NCBI RefSeq assembly: GCF_963678185.1
Contig: NZ_OY782757.1
Coordinates: 992,001 to 1,056,000, forward strand
Direction of reading: 5' to 3'
Length of the DNA stretch: 64,000 nt
Source: an uncultured Tolumonas sp.
Lineage (GTDB): Bacteria; Pseudomonadota; Gammaproteobacteria; Enterobacterales; Aeromonadaceae
Made by a program: the position numbers and the translations under genes. The notes below the pieces were generated by a model. It was not told where the DNA came from and made no database searches. It saw only the letters and a program-made list of their open reading frames with translations. How positions within the stretch are numbered: the stretch's first letter is position 1; every line of letters starts with the position of its first letter. Below are positions 17,342 through 25,213 of the stretch, in pieces.

Positions 17342-17458
17342 TGTTGCTCTATATCATCGCTAACCAGTCAGAGGTGAAAATGCAAAAAAACATTCTCTAT
17401 CAAAATAAAAATATCACTATCAACTCTACAAAAAACGTTGGGTGCAATACGAAATTCT

Positions 17459-17514
17459 GGTTAACAAATAATTGGTGTGGGACAGCTACGCTGCCCCACA
17501 ATTAGAAGTTATGC
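17459..17514 (+). other. attC site, 56 bp
   Basis: Inverse core GGTTAAC, core GTTATGC. It closes the 83-aa membrane protein cassette. Confidence 0.88.
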
Positions 17515-17823
17515 AGTTTTGATTCGTTGGTCGTTTTGTGGGTAATTCAAGTTTTAAAGCGGTGATGCGGATGGGCCTGTGTTTTTTGCGGCTCATTTCC
17601 GGTGAAGTGGTTGCCTACGACATAACTTCAGCCACCATTTTTAACGTGTAATTCAAGTCCGAGAAATGGGTAATTCAAGTCCGCAGTGGTTATGTCTCCG
17701 GCAACCTTCAAGTCCGTCAGCGGGTAATTCCTTACAACCATCTGAAGCATTCGCGATGCTGAATTTGAGTCTGCCAGCTATAGCAAACGCAGTGTTGAAT
17801 TCAACTTCGTTTTTTCAATTACT
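17515..17823 (+). repeat. ORF-less cassette, diverged member J
   Basis: 309 bp. Contains repeated GTAATTCAAGTCCG-like units and an extended helix: GGTTGCC (17609-17615) and ACATAAC (17620-17626) against GTTATGT (17689-17695) and GGCAACC (17700-17706). No gene seen. Confidence 0.7.
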
Positions 17824-17879
17824 GCATAACAAAAACTTAATGCGGGACCACTTCGTGGCCCCATAAGTAAAAGTTATGA
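17824..17879 (+). other. attC site, 56 bp
   Basis: Inverse core GCATAAC, core GTTATGA. It closes diverged ORF-less member J. Confidence 0.9.
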
Positions 17880-17943
17880 GTTTTGATGGCGCCATTAATT
17901 TCATTCATTAATCGATATTCTATTTATTAACAAGGGTATTATT

Positions 17944-18444
17944 ATGTGCAATAGCGATGAAAATATAGATGTAAATAAAACGATTATCATCGCCAACCAA
18001 TCATTATTGGAATCAACCTATGGTCGCATGTGTCTACGAGTTCACCAAATTGAACGAACACTAGCCTTTATATTGGCAGCTCGAATTGGTCATGATGACT
18101 CAAGCAGATACGAACAATATAAAAAATTTAGAAAGTTAACATTAGGGAAAATGGTCGGATTATTAATAGATAAAAACATATTTGACCATGAATTAAATGA
18201 ACACTTATCAGGTTTAGTGAAAAATAGAAATGAATTAATTCATAACATTGGAGATCTTGTAGCTGACTCTATTATTTCGCAAGGGAAAATATCTGAACTT
18301 ATTGAATACATAGACAGCTTCATAAAGTTTATTGATAGTGTCATCATTGTTCTTGATCATGAATTATCAATGTCTCTACCTACTATTGATATTAAAATGG
18401 TCAAACAAAGCATAATTCGGTACGTAAATGAATGGCACTCATAA
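17944..18444 (+). CDS. HEPN-like protein (166 aa)
   Basis: Small, soluble, all-helical. The motif LVKNRNELIHNIGD (about residues 95-108) contains R-N-E-L-I-H, the RX4H signature of HEPN proteins. It lies after LGKMVGLLIDKNIF and before a long C-terminal helix (IDSFIKFIDSVIIVLDHEL). Compact HEPN proteins of this size are often toxins with a nucleotidyltransferase (MNT) antitoxin; no partner lies in this cassette, although a nucleotidyltransferase is two gene cassettes away. ATG 17944 follows AAGGG. The stop codon is in attC. Confidence 0.7.
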   Translation: MCNSDENIDVNKTIIIANQSLLESTYGRMCLRVHQIERTLAFILAARIGHDDSSRYEQYKKFRKLTLGKMVGLLIDKNIFDHELNEHLSGLVKNRNELIHNIGDLVADSIISQGKISELIEYIDSFIKFIDSVIIVLDHELSMSLPTIDIKMVKQSIIRYVNEWHS

Positions 18445-18498
18445 CAAAAACTTGAAACTGGACAGCACTACGTGCTGCCATTTAAGTAAAAGTTAGGT
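18439..18498 (+). other. attC site, 60 bp
   Basis: Inverse core TCATAAC, core GTTAGGT. It supplies the stop codon of the HEPN-like gene. Confidence 0.88.
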
Positions 18499-18808
18499 AA
18501 TAAAAGCCGATTAATTGTTGGCGGTGAATTCAAGCCCTAAAGCGGCTAGTCAGATAGTCCTGTGGGGTTTGCGGCTCACTTCCTGAGCGTGGGTTGCCTC
18601 GCGCAACACATGAATTCACGTTGATTAGGCAAACTGAAAGCCTGCACTGGTTACGTGTCGGCAACCATCGGCGCCGTCAGTGTGTACGCCTAAAGCGGCT
18701 CATCATCGGGGCGCGGTTGTTTGACGCTGGCGCAGTTGAACACTGAAAGTCCGTGGAACCAATTAGCCAGACTGTTGGTTGCTAATAAACTGCTTTTTCT
18801 TTGTTCAT
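18499..18808 (+). repeat. ORF-less cassette, short form
   Basis: 310 bp. Starts AATAAAAGCCGATTAATTG, otherwise like 13025. Confidence 0.85.
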
Positions 18809-18868
18809 ACCTAACAAAAATTTAAAGTTGGACAGCACTACGTGCTGCCACTTAAATCGAAGTTAAAC
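18809..18868 (+). other. attC site, 60 bp
   Basis: Inverse core ACCTAAC, core GTTAAAC. It closes an ORF-less short cassette. Confidence 0.9.
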
Positions 18869-18883
18869 GCTTGAAAGAGATTT

Positions 18884-19573
18884 ATGGCATACATAGACAC
18901 ATTAACAAAAGCATTAGACTTATTGATCAGTTATGAATCGCAGTCAGATTCCATTAGGTCAATAGTCAATCCTATTTTATCGACTATTCTTATTTTATTT
19001 GCACTTGGCTACATTGCATCTAAGTTGAATTTAGAACGCTGGTTTAATCATATTGAACAGAAAAAATCACGAAAAATTCAATTATTGAACGAAGCGATCA
19101 TTTGCAAAACGAACTCAAAAGAACTCCAAGATATTGCAACTGATATCTTGCAAGCAAATTACTTTAAAGAAGCTGCCAATATTTATGCTGAAAACCATAA
19201 ACGCAATCAACTCATTAATCTTCATAAAAAGACAAATGGTCAATTTTCGTGGGATGACATTAAGCTATCATTAAAATATGCAGAATTTGAATCAATTAAT
19301 ATTACCTATAAAAAATTCAGGTGGCATCACAAGGTTGGCTATTATTTTAACAAGACAATGGGGATATCTTCTGCGGTGTTCTCATTCTTTATCTTGATTC
19401 TAATTGGTTTACTCTACGCTAGCCAGAACCTAACAATTCAGACCGGATTTACATTGTTCATGCAAATGTGCTTTATTTTTTCATTAGGCCTTTTATATTT
19501 AAGAAGCAATTGGCCTTATAACGCTGCAAAGAAAATTTCAGAATGTCTTGCTACACAAGGCGACAGCGTTTAA
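18884..19573 (+). CDS. Hypothetical three-helix membrane protein (229 aa)
   Basis: Not recognised. An N-terminal membrane segment (VNPILSTILILFALGYIAS, about residues 28-46), a soluble helical region of about 100 residues resembling short helical repeats (LQDIATDILQANYFKEAANI), and two C-terminal membrane segments (AVFSFFILILIGLLYAS, FMQMCFIFSLGLLYL). ATG 18884 follows GAAAGAGA. The stop codon lies in the next attC. Confidence 0.68.
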   Translation: MAYIDTLTKALDLLISYESQSDSIRSIVNPILSTILILFALGYIASKLNLERWFNHIEQKKSRKIQLLNEAIICKTNSKELQDIATDILQANYFKEAANIYAENHKRNQLINLHKKTNGQFSWDDIKLSLKYAEFESINITYKKFRWHHKVGYYFNKTMGISSAVFSFFILILIGLLYASQNLTIQTGFTLFMQMCFIFSLGLLYLRSNWPYNAAKKISECLATQGDSV

Positions 19574-19622
19574 CAAAAACTTGGTGTGGGATGCTTACGC
19601 ACCCCACAAGTAAAAGTTATGG
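19568..19622 (+). other. attC site, 55 bp
   Basis: Inverse core GTTTAAC, core GTTATGG. It supplies the stop codon of the 229-aa protein. Confidence 0.88.
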
Positions 19623-19634
19623 CGCAAGGTGAAA

Positions 19635-20171
19635 ATGAAAGCCATCGTTGATTTAATTAAAAAAGATCCGATTCGACTTGAAGCACTGGAATGTGTTTAT
19701 CAGCTTGAATTGCCTGAATGCTATATAGCCGCAGGTTTTGTACGAAACCTTGTTTGGGATTTCTTACATCACAAAGTAAAGCTGACGCCATTAAACGACG
19801 TTGATGTCATTTTCTTCGATGCCGATTGTCTAGATTCAGATTATGAAAAATCACTTGAACTCAAGTTGTTGGAGCAAATGCCACAGCTCAATTGGCAAGT
19901 AAAAAATCAAGCCAATATGTACTTACAAAATAGCGACAACCCTTACAAAAGCACATTAGATGCCATGAGCTATTGGCCTGAAAAAGAAACGGCGGTGGCA
20001 GTGAGAAAAGTCGAGCACGGTCGTTACGAATGCATATCAGCCTTTGGTTTCGAGAGTTTATTTCAAGGTTTCATCACATATAATCCTAAACGGGCATATA
20101 AAACCTTCGAAAGTCGAGTAAAGTCAAAGGGTTGGTTAGTTATGTGGCCTAACTTGAGAATTGCGCCCTAA
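19635..20171 (+). CDS. Nucleotidyltransferase-like protein (NTP_transf_6 family)
   Basis: 178 aa, cytoplasmic. It shows YIAAGFVRNLVWDFLH (about residues 28-43) and LNDVDVIFFD (about 50-59). These correspond to the G[FG]xRN and hDxDhhhhD pattern of the minimal nucleotidyltransferase fold of the former DUF925 group. C-terminal motifs NPYKSTLDAMSYWPEKETAV also fit. The substrate is unknown. ATG 19635 is preferred over GTG 19629 because CAAGGTG is positioned as its ribosome site. The stop codon is part of attC. Confidence 0.8.
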   Translation: MKAIVDLIKKDPIRLEALECVYQLELPECYIAAGFVRNLVWDFLHHKVKLTPLNDVDVIFFDADCLDSDYEKSLELKLLEQMPQLNWQVKNQANMYLQNSDNPYKSTLDAMSYWPEKETAVAVRKVEHGRYECISAFGFESLFQGFITYNPKRAYKTFESRVKSKGWLVMWPNLRIAP

Positions 20172-20223
20172 CAAAAACTTAATGTGGGACGGTTTTCAAC
20201 CGCCCCATAAGTTGAAGTTAGGT
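20166..20223 (+). other. attC site, 58 bp
   Basis: Inverse core CCCTAAC, core GTTAGGT. It supplies the stop codon of the nucleotidyltransferase gene. Confidence 0.88.
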
Positions 20224-20533
20224 AATAAAAGCGGCGTCATTGTTGGCGGCGAATTCAAGCCTTAAAGCGGCTAGTTCCGCAGGTCCAGTGGTGTTTACGG
20301 CTCACTTCCTGAGCGTGGGTTGCCTCGCGTAACACATGAATTCACGTTGATTAGGCAAATTGAAGCCTGCACTGGTTACGTCTTCGGCAACCATCAGCGC
20401 CGTCAGTGTGTACACCTAAAGCGGCTCATCATCGAGGCGCAGTTGTTTGAAGCTGGCGCAGTGAACACTGAAAGTCCGTGGAACCAATTAGCCAGCCTGT
20501 TGGTTGCTAATAAACTGCTTTTTCTTTGTTCAT
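20224..20533 (+). repeat. ORF-less cassette, short form
   Basis: 310 bp. It has GCGTAAC and GTTACG paired variants, as in 12541. Confidence 0.85.
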
Positions 20534-20593
20534 ACCTAACAAAAATTTAAAGTCGGACAGCACTACGTGCTGCCACTTAAATCGAAGTTAGGT
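20534..20593 (+). other. attC site, 60 bp
   Basis: Inverse core ACCTAAC, core GTTAGGT. It lies between two ORF-less cassettes. Confidence 0.9.
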
Positions 20594-20996
20594 AATAAAA
20601 ACGGCTTAATTGCTGGCGATGAATTCAAACCCTAAAGCGGCTATGCAGATGGTCCAGTTGTGTTTAGGGCTCATTACCTGAGCGTGGGTTGCCTCGCGCA
20701 ACACATGAATTCACGTGAACTGGCAAACTGAAAGCCTGCGCGGGTTACGTGTCGGCAACCATCAACACTGTCAGTGTGTAACGCCTAAGCGGCTCATCAT
20801 CGGGGCGCAGTTTTTTAGCGACCTCTCCCTGCTCGCTGAATAAGTCTGTCGATGTTTCAGTAAATTTCGTTGATTCGATATTGTCGGCGAGTAATTCCGA
20901 GCGGTTGTTTAAATCAGACTCAGTGAAAATTGAAAGTCCGTGCACCAATTAGCCAGTTTAGTGGTGAACAATTAATAATATTTCCTTTGTTCTCCT
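20594..20996 (+). repeat. ORF-less cassette, long form
   Basis: 403 bp, tandem with the short copy before it. Confidence 0.85.
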
Positions 20997-21073
20997 ACCT
21001 AACAAGGCGCTCAAACCCGTTCACTTCGTTCACTGGATGGCACTGCGTGCCACCGTTTAGCTTAAAGTTAGCA
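20997..21073 (+). other. attC site, 77 bp
   Basis: Inverse core ACCTAAC, core GTTAGCA. It closes an ORF-less long cassette. Confidence 0.9.
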
Positions 21074-21095
21074 TGAATACATAGTGATTGTTATT

Positions 21096-21962
21096 ATGAT
21101 TAAAATTGGTATTTATGGTTATGAGTGCACCAAAGAGGTTAGTTTTTCTGGCTATAAAATATTACCGAAATACACTCAACACAGTGAAGTGAAAAAGTTT
21201 GCGTCAGATCCGCTCAGATATCACTTAACAGCCATCCTAGAAATTGATAAAAATGATAATAGTAATGAACTAATTTTCTTACTCGAAGCTGTTCTATCTT
21301 TTATTGAACATCGTGATGTGACTATTCAAAACAAACTACATCCCCAAGAAGATCTTAATAACTTATCCGATGATTACCCATTATTTATTGATGCACATAA
21401 ACGTCATAATGGTGGTGGAGCAAAAATTATCAGCGACACATTTTCTTGTGAATCCAGAAAAAAATTTATAACTCTAGCAATGGCAAAACTAACTGATAAC
21501 TCTACTGTAGAAGCAGAAGCATTTCGAAAGGCATTTTTTAAAACAATTGAAGTTTTTAGAAGTAGAGAATTATTTATAGATATTTCATTCTATTTGCGAT
21601 TTTCGGCATTAGAGTCTTTAGCAAGAGCTGTTTTCAATGATTATTCAAACCATTGTGCACCAGCAATAACTAAATTATTAACACGTTATAACCTTGATAT
21701 TAAACAAGAAAATTTAAAAGAACCACATAAATCAGTAATGACATATGTTTGTCTTCGTAATGCACTTTTTCACAATGGCTTACTTGAAGTTTGTGTTACA
21801 CGTGATGGCAACTCGTTTTTATATAAACAATCTGAATTCTCATCAACATTAGCTCAATTAATACCGTTAGTGATGATAAAATATATTGGCTTTGATGATG
21901 GTTATATAAATTGGAATTCATGGCTCGATCGCCAAGCATTCAGCCGACCATCTTCATGCTAA
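21096..21962 (+). CDS. HEPN-like hypothetical protein (288 aa)
   Basis: Soluble. The N-terminal half resembles a beta-rich substrate-recognition part (LTAILEIDKNDNSNELIFLL). The C-terminal half is helical and carries FYLRFSALESLARAVF and YVCLRNALFHNGLLEV, in which R-N-A-L-F-H matches the RX4H HEPN motif (about residue 230). The layout of a long N-terminal region plus C-terminal HEPN recalls the protein at 8590, although the sequences differ. ATG 21096 is taken over GTG 21084. The stop codon lies in attC. Confidence 0.65.
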   Translation: MIKIGIYGYECTKEVSFSGYKILPKYTQHSEVKKFASDPLRYHLTAILEIDKNDNSNELIFLLEAVLSFIEHRDVTIQNKLHPQEDLNNLSDDYPLFIDAHKRHNGGGAKIISDTFSCESRKKFITLAMAKLTDNSTVEAEAFRKAFFKTIEVFRSRELFIDISFYLRFSALESLARAVFNDYSNHCAPAITKLLTRYNLDIKQENLKEPHKSVMTYVCLRNALFHNGLLEVCVTRDGNSFLYKQSEFSSTLAQLIPLVMIKYIGFDDGYINWNSWLDRQAFSRPSSC

Positions 21963-22014
21963 CAAAAACTTAATGTGGGACGGTTTTCAACCGCCCCATA
22001 AGTTGAAGTTAGGT
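21957..22014 (+). other. attC site, 58 bp
   Basis: Inverse core TGCTAAC, core GTTAGGT. It supplies the stop codon of the 288-aa HEPN-like gene. Confidence 0.88.
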
Positions 22015-22415
22015 AATAAAAGCGGCGTCATTGTTGGCGGTGAATTCAAGCCTTAAAGCGGCTAGTCGGATAGCCCAGTAGTGTTTGCGGCTCACTTCCT
22101 GAGCGTGGGTTGCCTCGCGCAACACATGAATTCACGTAATTTGGCAAACTGAAAGCCTGCACTGGTTACGTTTCGGCAACCATCAACGCCGTCAGTGTGT
22201 ACGCCTAAAGCGGCTCATCATCGGGCGCAGTTTTTTTGGCGGTCAGTCCCCGTTCGCTGAATAAGTCTGTCGATATTTCCGCAGATTTCGTTGATTCAAC
22301 ACTGTCGGCGAGTCATCCGAGCGGTTGTTTGTGGCAAGCATAGCGAAAACTAAAAGCCCGTGGCACCAGTTAGCCAACTTTATTGTTGATTTTAAATAAC
22401 TTTTTCTTTGTTCAT
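22015..22415 (+). repeat. ORF-less cassette, long form
   Basis: 401 bp, typical long copy. Confidence 0.85.
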
Positions 22416-22475
22416 ACCTAACAAAAATTTAAAGTTGGACAGCACTACGTGCTGCCACTTAAATCGAAGTTATGC
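22416..22475 (+). other. attC site, 60 bp
   Basis: Inverse core ACCTAAC, core GTTATGC. It closes an ORF-less long cassette. Confidence 0.9.
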
Positions 22476-23245
22476 GTTCGTGATGGTTACCATTTTTAGG
22501 CTGCAATTCACATATAAAATATGTAATACAAAACAATCAATTTAGCCCACATATAAACATTTTATAGATAGAGCACCAAGGAAACTAAATGATAGCAATA
22601 TCACTTTTGCTTGGAATTATTATTATCGGTTCCACCTGGTTTTTTATCGGCCTATTTATCTGGCGAAAAACGGTTAAACGACTTATCCGACATCGATCGA
22701 CACTTTTTATTGTAACGCTGCTGCTTATTCCGGTCTGGTTTGTTGGCCCCTTCATGGATGAAATTCTCGGGGCACCTAAATTTGAACAGCTATGTCAACA
22801 ACTTCCTCCCGTTTCTTTTACCGGTCCCGTGAATGTAGGGCCAGGTAATTTTTTTGATGAAAATGGCAAACCCCGTTGGAAAGATGAGGGGGGTTTTTCG
22901 GTTCATTTTTGGAATGAAAAAGAGTGGAAGGAACTATTTGAAGAAAAATCATCATGGCCGTTAATTTCCAACTGGCCAATGCCCGTGAGTGAATATAGAC
23001 ACGAGATAATCGAAAAAAAAACTGGTCGAGTTGTGGTGTTATCTCGAACAATCCTATCGCCAGGCGGATTGGTACGACGCATTTTCGGTTTGAGCTTAAT
23101 TTTCAAAAATTATTCGTGTCGTAATCAGGGGTTTCCACGCGCGAGTGAACTAATCCGTTTCAATAATAAATGAGCTTTATACCGAAAAACGCATAACAAA
23201 AAATTAATGTGGGACCACTTCGTGGCCCCATAATTAAAAGTTAGG
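22476..23245 (+). repeat. Duplicated gene cassette, copy 1
   Basis: Leader, gene and attC are identical by eye to 24003-24772, 1527 bp downstream. One unrelated cassette lies between the copies. Confidence 0.95.
22589..23173 (+). CDS. Hypothetical membrane protein, duplicated cassette copy 1 (194 aa)
   Basis: Not recognised. Two membrane helices at the N-terminus (ISLLLGIIIIGSTWFFIGLF and LFIVTLLLIPVWFVGPF) are joined by a very basic loop (RKTVKRLIRHR). A soluble domain of about 130 residues follows (SFTGPVNVGPGNFFDENG, FWNEKEWKELFEEKSSWPL). ATG 22589 has CAAGGAAAC upstream. The same gene recurs unchanged at 24116, so the duplication is recent. Confidence 0.75.
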   Translation: MIAISLLLGIIIIGSTWFFIGLFIWRKTVKRLIRHRSTLFIVTLLLIPVWFVGPFMDEILGAPKFEQLCQQLPPVSFTGPVNVGPGNFFDENGKPRWKDEGGFSVHFWNEKEWKELFEEKSSWPLISNWPMPVSEYRHEIIEKKTGRVVVLSRTILSPGGLVRRIFGLSLIFKNYSCRNQGFPRASELIRFNNK

Positions 23246-23246
23246 C
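23191..23246 (+). other. attC site, 56 bp
   Basis: Inverse core GCATAAC, core GTTAGGC. It closes duplicated cassette copy 1. Confidence 0.9.
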
Positions 23247-23277
23247 TTTTAGCTCATGGTCTTTTAGTAGGTCAATT

Positions 23278-23943
23278 ATGAAATTATCAGAAGAAGAAAA
23301 AGACATCATTCTCAAAATTTGTAATAAAGAAGTTCAATGTTTCCGTGACTTCTTACTTTTATGTTGCTCTCTTACAAAAGTTGAAAATAATGGGCAAATA
23401 ATTTTTGAAAATGGTGGTGTATTATCTGAAGGTCATGATGTTTTACTTGTTAAAAGCATAAATAATCTAGTGTCAAAGCAGCATTTATTTATTTCACTTT
23501 GCAATAGATTGCAGTCATTGGGATTTATAGATAAAGTTTATTCGGCACTTATAAATAAACCGTCACTTTTAACTTACTCTGAAACAACAAAGTACAATTC
23601 AGCCAATGAGTGCGAAAATATTTACCATAAAAATGGTGATTTTCACATTACACCAACACATGAATTATTAGAATTTATTAATAATAACTTCATGACAAAT
23701 GATGAAATTGAACAACAAATAAGAAAATCAGAGTTAAAATCAGAACAAAATGCGAGAAAAAGATCGGAATTGATAACTGTATTTATAGCAATTCTATCAA
23801 TGATAGTCTCGATTGCATTAAGCTACTTTAATTACATGACATACTCAAATGAAAGAAAGGTTTACATTGAAAACATGTCAAACTTACAGTCTCCTATAAA
23901 AGTTGAAATTATAAACAAAGACAATCCAACTACTAAGAAATGA
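23278..23943 (+). CDS. Hypothetical protein with C-terminal membrane helix (221 aa)
   Basis: Not recognised. A soluble N-terminal region of about 150 residues (ILKICNKEVQCFRDFLLLCC, HDVLLVKSINNLVSKQHLFI) may form a winged-helix-like domain. A charged coiled coil follows (EIEQQIRKSELKSEQNARKR), then one membrane helix (LITVFIAILSMIVSIALSYF). ATG 23278 follows TAGTAGGTCAATT. It is inserted between the two identical cassette copies. Confidence 0.7.
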   Translation: MKLSEEEKDIILKICNKEVQCFRDFLLLCCSLTKVENNGQIIFENGGVLSEGHDVLLVKSINNLVSKQHLFISLCNRLQSLGFIDKVYSALINKPSLLTYSETTKYNSANECENIYHKNGDFHITPTHELLEFINNNFMTNDEIEQQIRKSELKSEQNARKRSELITVFIAILSMIVSIALSYFNYMTYSNERKVYIENMSNLQSPIKVEIINKDNPTTKK

Positions 23944-23947
23944 AAAA

Positions 23948-24002
23948 GCCTAACAAAAATTTGGTGTGGGATGCTATCGCACCCCACAAATAAAAGTTAT
24001 GC
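23948..24002 (+). other. attC site, 55 bp
   Basis: Inverse core GCCTAAC, core GTTATGC. It closes the 221-aa cassette between the duplicates. Confidence 0.9.
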
Positions 24003-24772
24003 GTTCGTGATGGTTACCATTTTTAGGCTGCAATTCACATATAAAATATGTAATACAAAACAATCAATTTAGCCCACATATAAACATTTTATAGATAGAG
24101 CACCAAGGAAACTAAATGATAGCAATATCACTTTTGCTTGGAATTATTATTATCGGTTCCACCTGGTTTTTTATCGGCCTATTTATCTGGCGAAAAACGG
24201 TTAAACGACTTATCCGACATCGATCGACACTTTTTATTGTAACGCTGCTGCTTATTCCGGTCTGGTTTGTTGGCCCCTTCATGGATGAAATTCTCGGGGC
24301 ACCTAAATTTGAACAGCTATGTCAACAACTTCCTCCCGTTTCTTTTACCGGTCCCGTGAATGTAGGGCCAGGTAATTTTTTTGATGAAAATGGCAAACCC
24401 CGTTGGAAAGATGAGGGGGGTTTTTCGGTTCATTTTTGGAATGAAAAAGAGTGGAAGGAACTATTTGAAGAAAAATCATCATGGCCGTTAATTTCCAACT
24501 GGCCAATGCCCGTGAGTGAATATAGACACGAGATAATCGAAAAAAAAACTGGTCGAGTTGTGGTGTTATCTCGAACAATCCTATCGCCAGGCGGATTGGT
24601 ACGACGCATTTTCGGTTTGAGCTTAATTTTCAAAAATTATTCGTGTCGTAATCAGGGGTTTCCACGCGCGAGTGAACTAATCCGTTTCAATAATAAATGA
24701 GCTTTATACCGAAAAACGCATAACAAAAAATTAATGTGGGACCACTTCGTGGCCCCATAATTAAAAGTTAGG
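24003..24772 (+). repeat. Duplicated gene cassette, copy 2
   Basis: Identical by eye to 22476-23245, including the 113-bp leader and the attC. Confidence 0.95.
24116..24700 (+). CDS. Hypothetical membrane protein, duplicated cassette copy 2 (194 aa)
   Basis: Same protein as 22589-23173 with no residue change: two N-terminal membrane helices and a soluble domain of unknown role. Two identical copies could raise dosage. A perfect match across non-coding parts too indicates re-insertion or unequal exchange in recent time, not selection on the protein alone. Confidence 0.75.
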   Translation: MIAISLLLGIIIIGSTWFFIGLFIWRKTVKRLIRHRSTLFIVTLLLIPVWFVGPFMDEILGAPKFEQLCQQLPPVSFTGPVNVGPGNFFDENGKPRWKDEGGFSVHFWNEKEWKELFEEKSSWPLISNWPMPVSEYRHEIIEKKTGRVVVLSRTILSPGGLVRRIFGLSLIFKNYSCRNQGFPRASELIRFNNK

Positions 24773-24773
24773 T
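24718..24773 (+). other. attC site, 56 bp
   Basis: Inverse core GCATAAC, core GTTAGGT. It closes duplicated cassette copy 2. Confidence 0.9.
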
Positions 24774-25081
24774 AATAAAAACGGCTTCATTGTTTACTGT
24801 GAATTCAAGCCCTAAAGCGGCTAGTCAGATGGTTCTGTGGTTTGTGCAGTTCACTTCCAGTGCGTGGGTTGCCTCGCGCAACACATGAATTCACGTGAAC
24901 AGGCAAACTGAAAGCCTGCACTGGTTACGTGTCGGCAACCATCAGCGCCGTCTGTGTGTACGCCTAAAGTGGTTCATCATCAAGGTGCGGTTGTTTGAAA
25001 CTGGCACAGTGAAAATTGAAAGTCTGTGGTCCCACTTAGCCAGTTTTGTTGTTAAAAATGAATATATTTTTCTTTGTTCAT
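24774..25081 (+). repeat. ORF-less cassette, short form
   Basis: 308 bp. Variant start CATTGTTTACTGTGAATTC. Confidence 0.85.
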
Positions 25082-25158
25082 ACCTAACAACTAATTCAAA
25101 CACGTTCACTTCGCTCACTGGACGGCACTGCGTGCCGCCGTTTAATTAAAAGTTAGGT
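25082..25158 (+). other. attC site, 77 bp
   Basis: Inverse core ACCTAAC, core GTTAGGT, AACTAATTCAAACA variant. It closes an ORF-less short cassette. Confidence 0.9.
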
Positions 25159-25213
25159 TTGGCTATTCAACGCTTATGTCTTAGTTATTCATTAATATAA
25201 CAGAGAAAATTAA

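Noticed and set aside
17944-20171. A MNT-HEPN toxin-antitoxin pair formed by the HEPN-like gene (17944) and the nucleotidyltransferase (19635)
   Set aside because: They are in separate cassettes with two cassettes between, and the nucleotidyltransferase is of the NTP_transf_6 type, not the MNT type.
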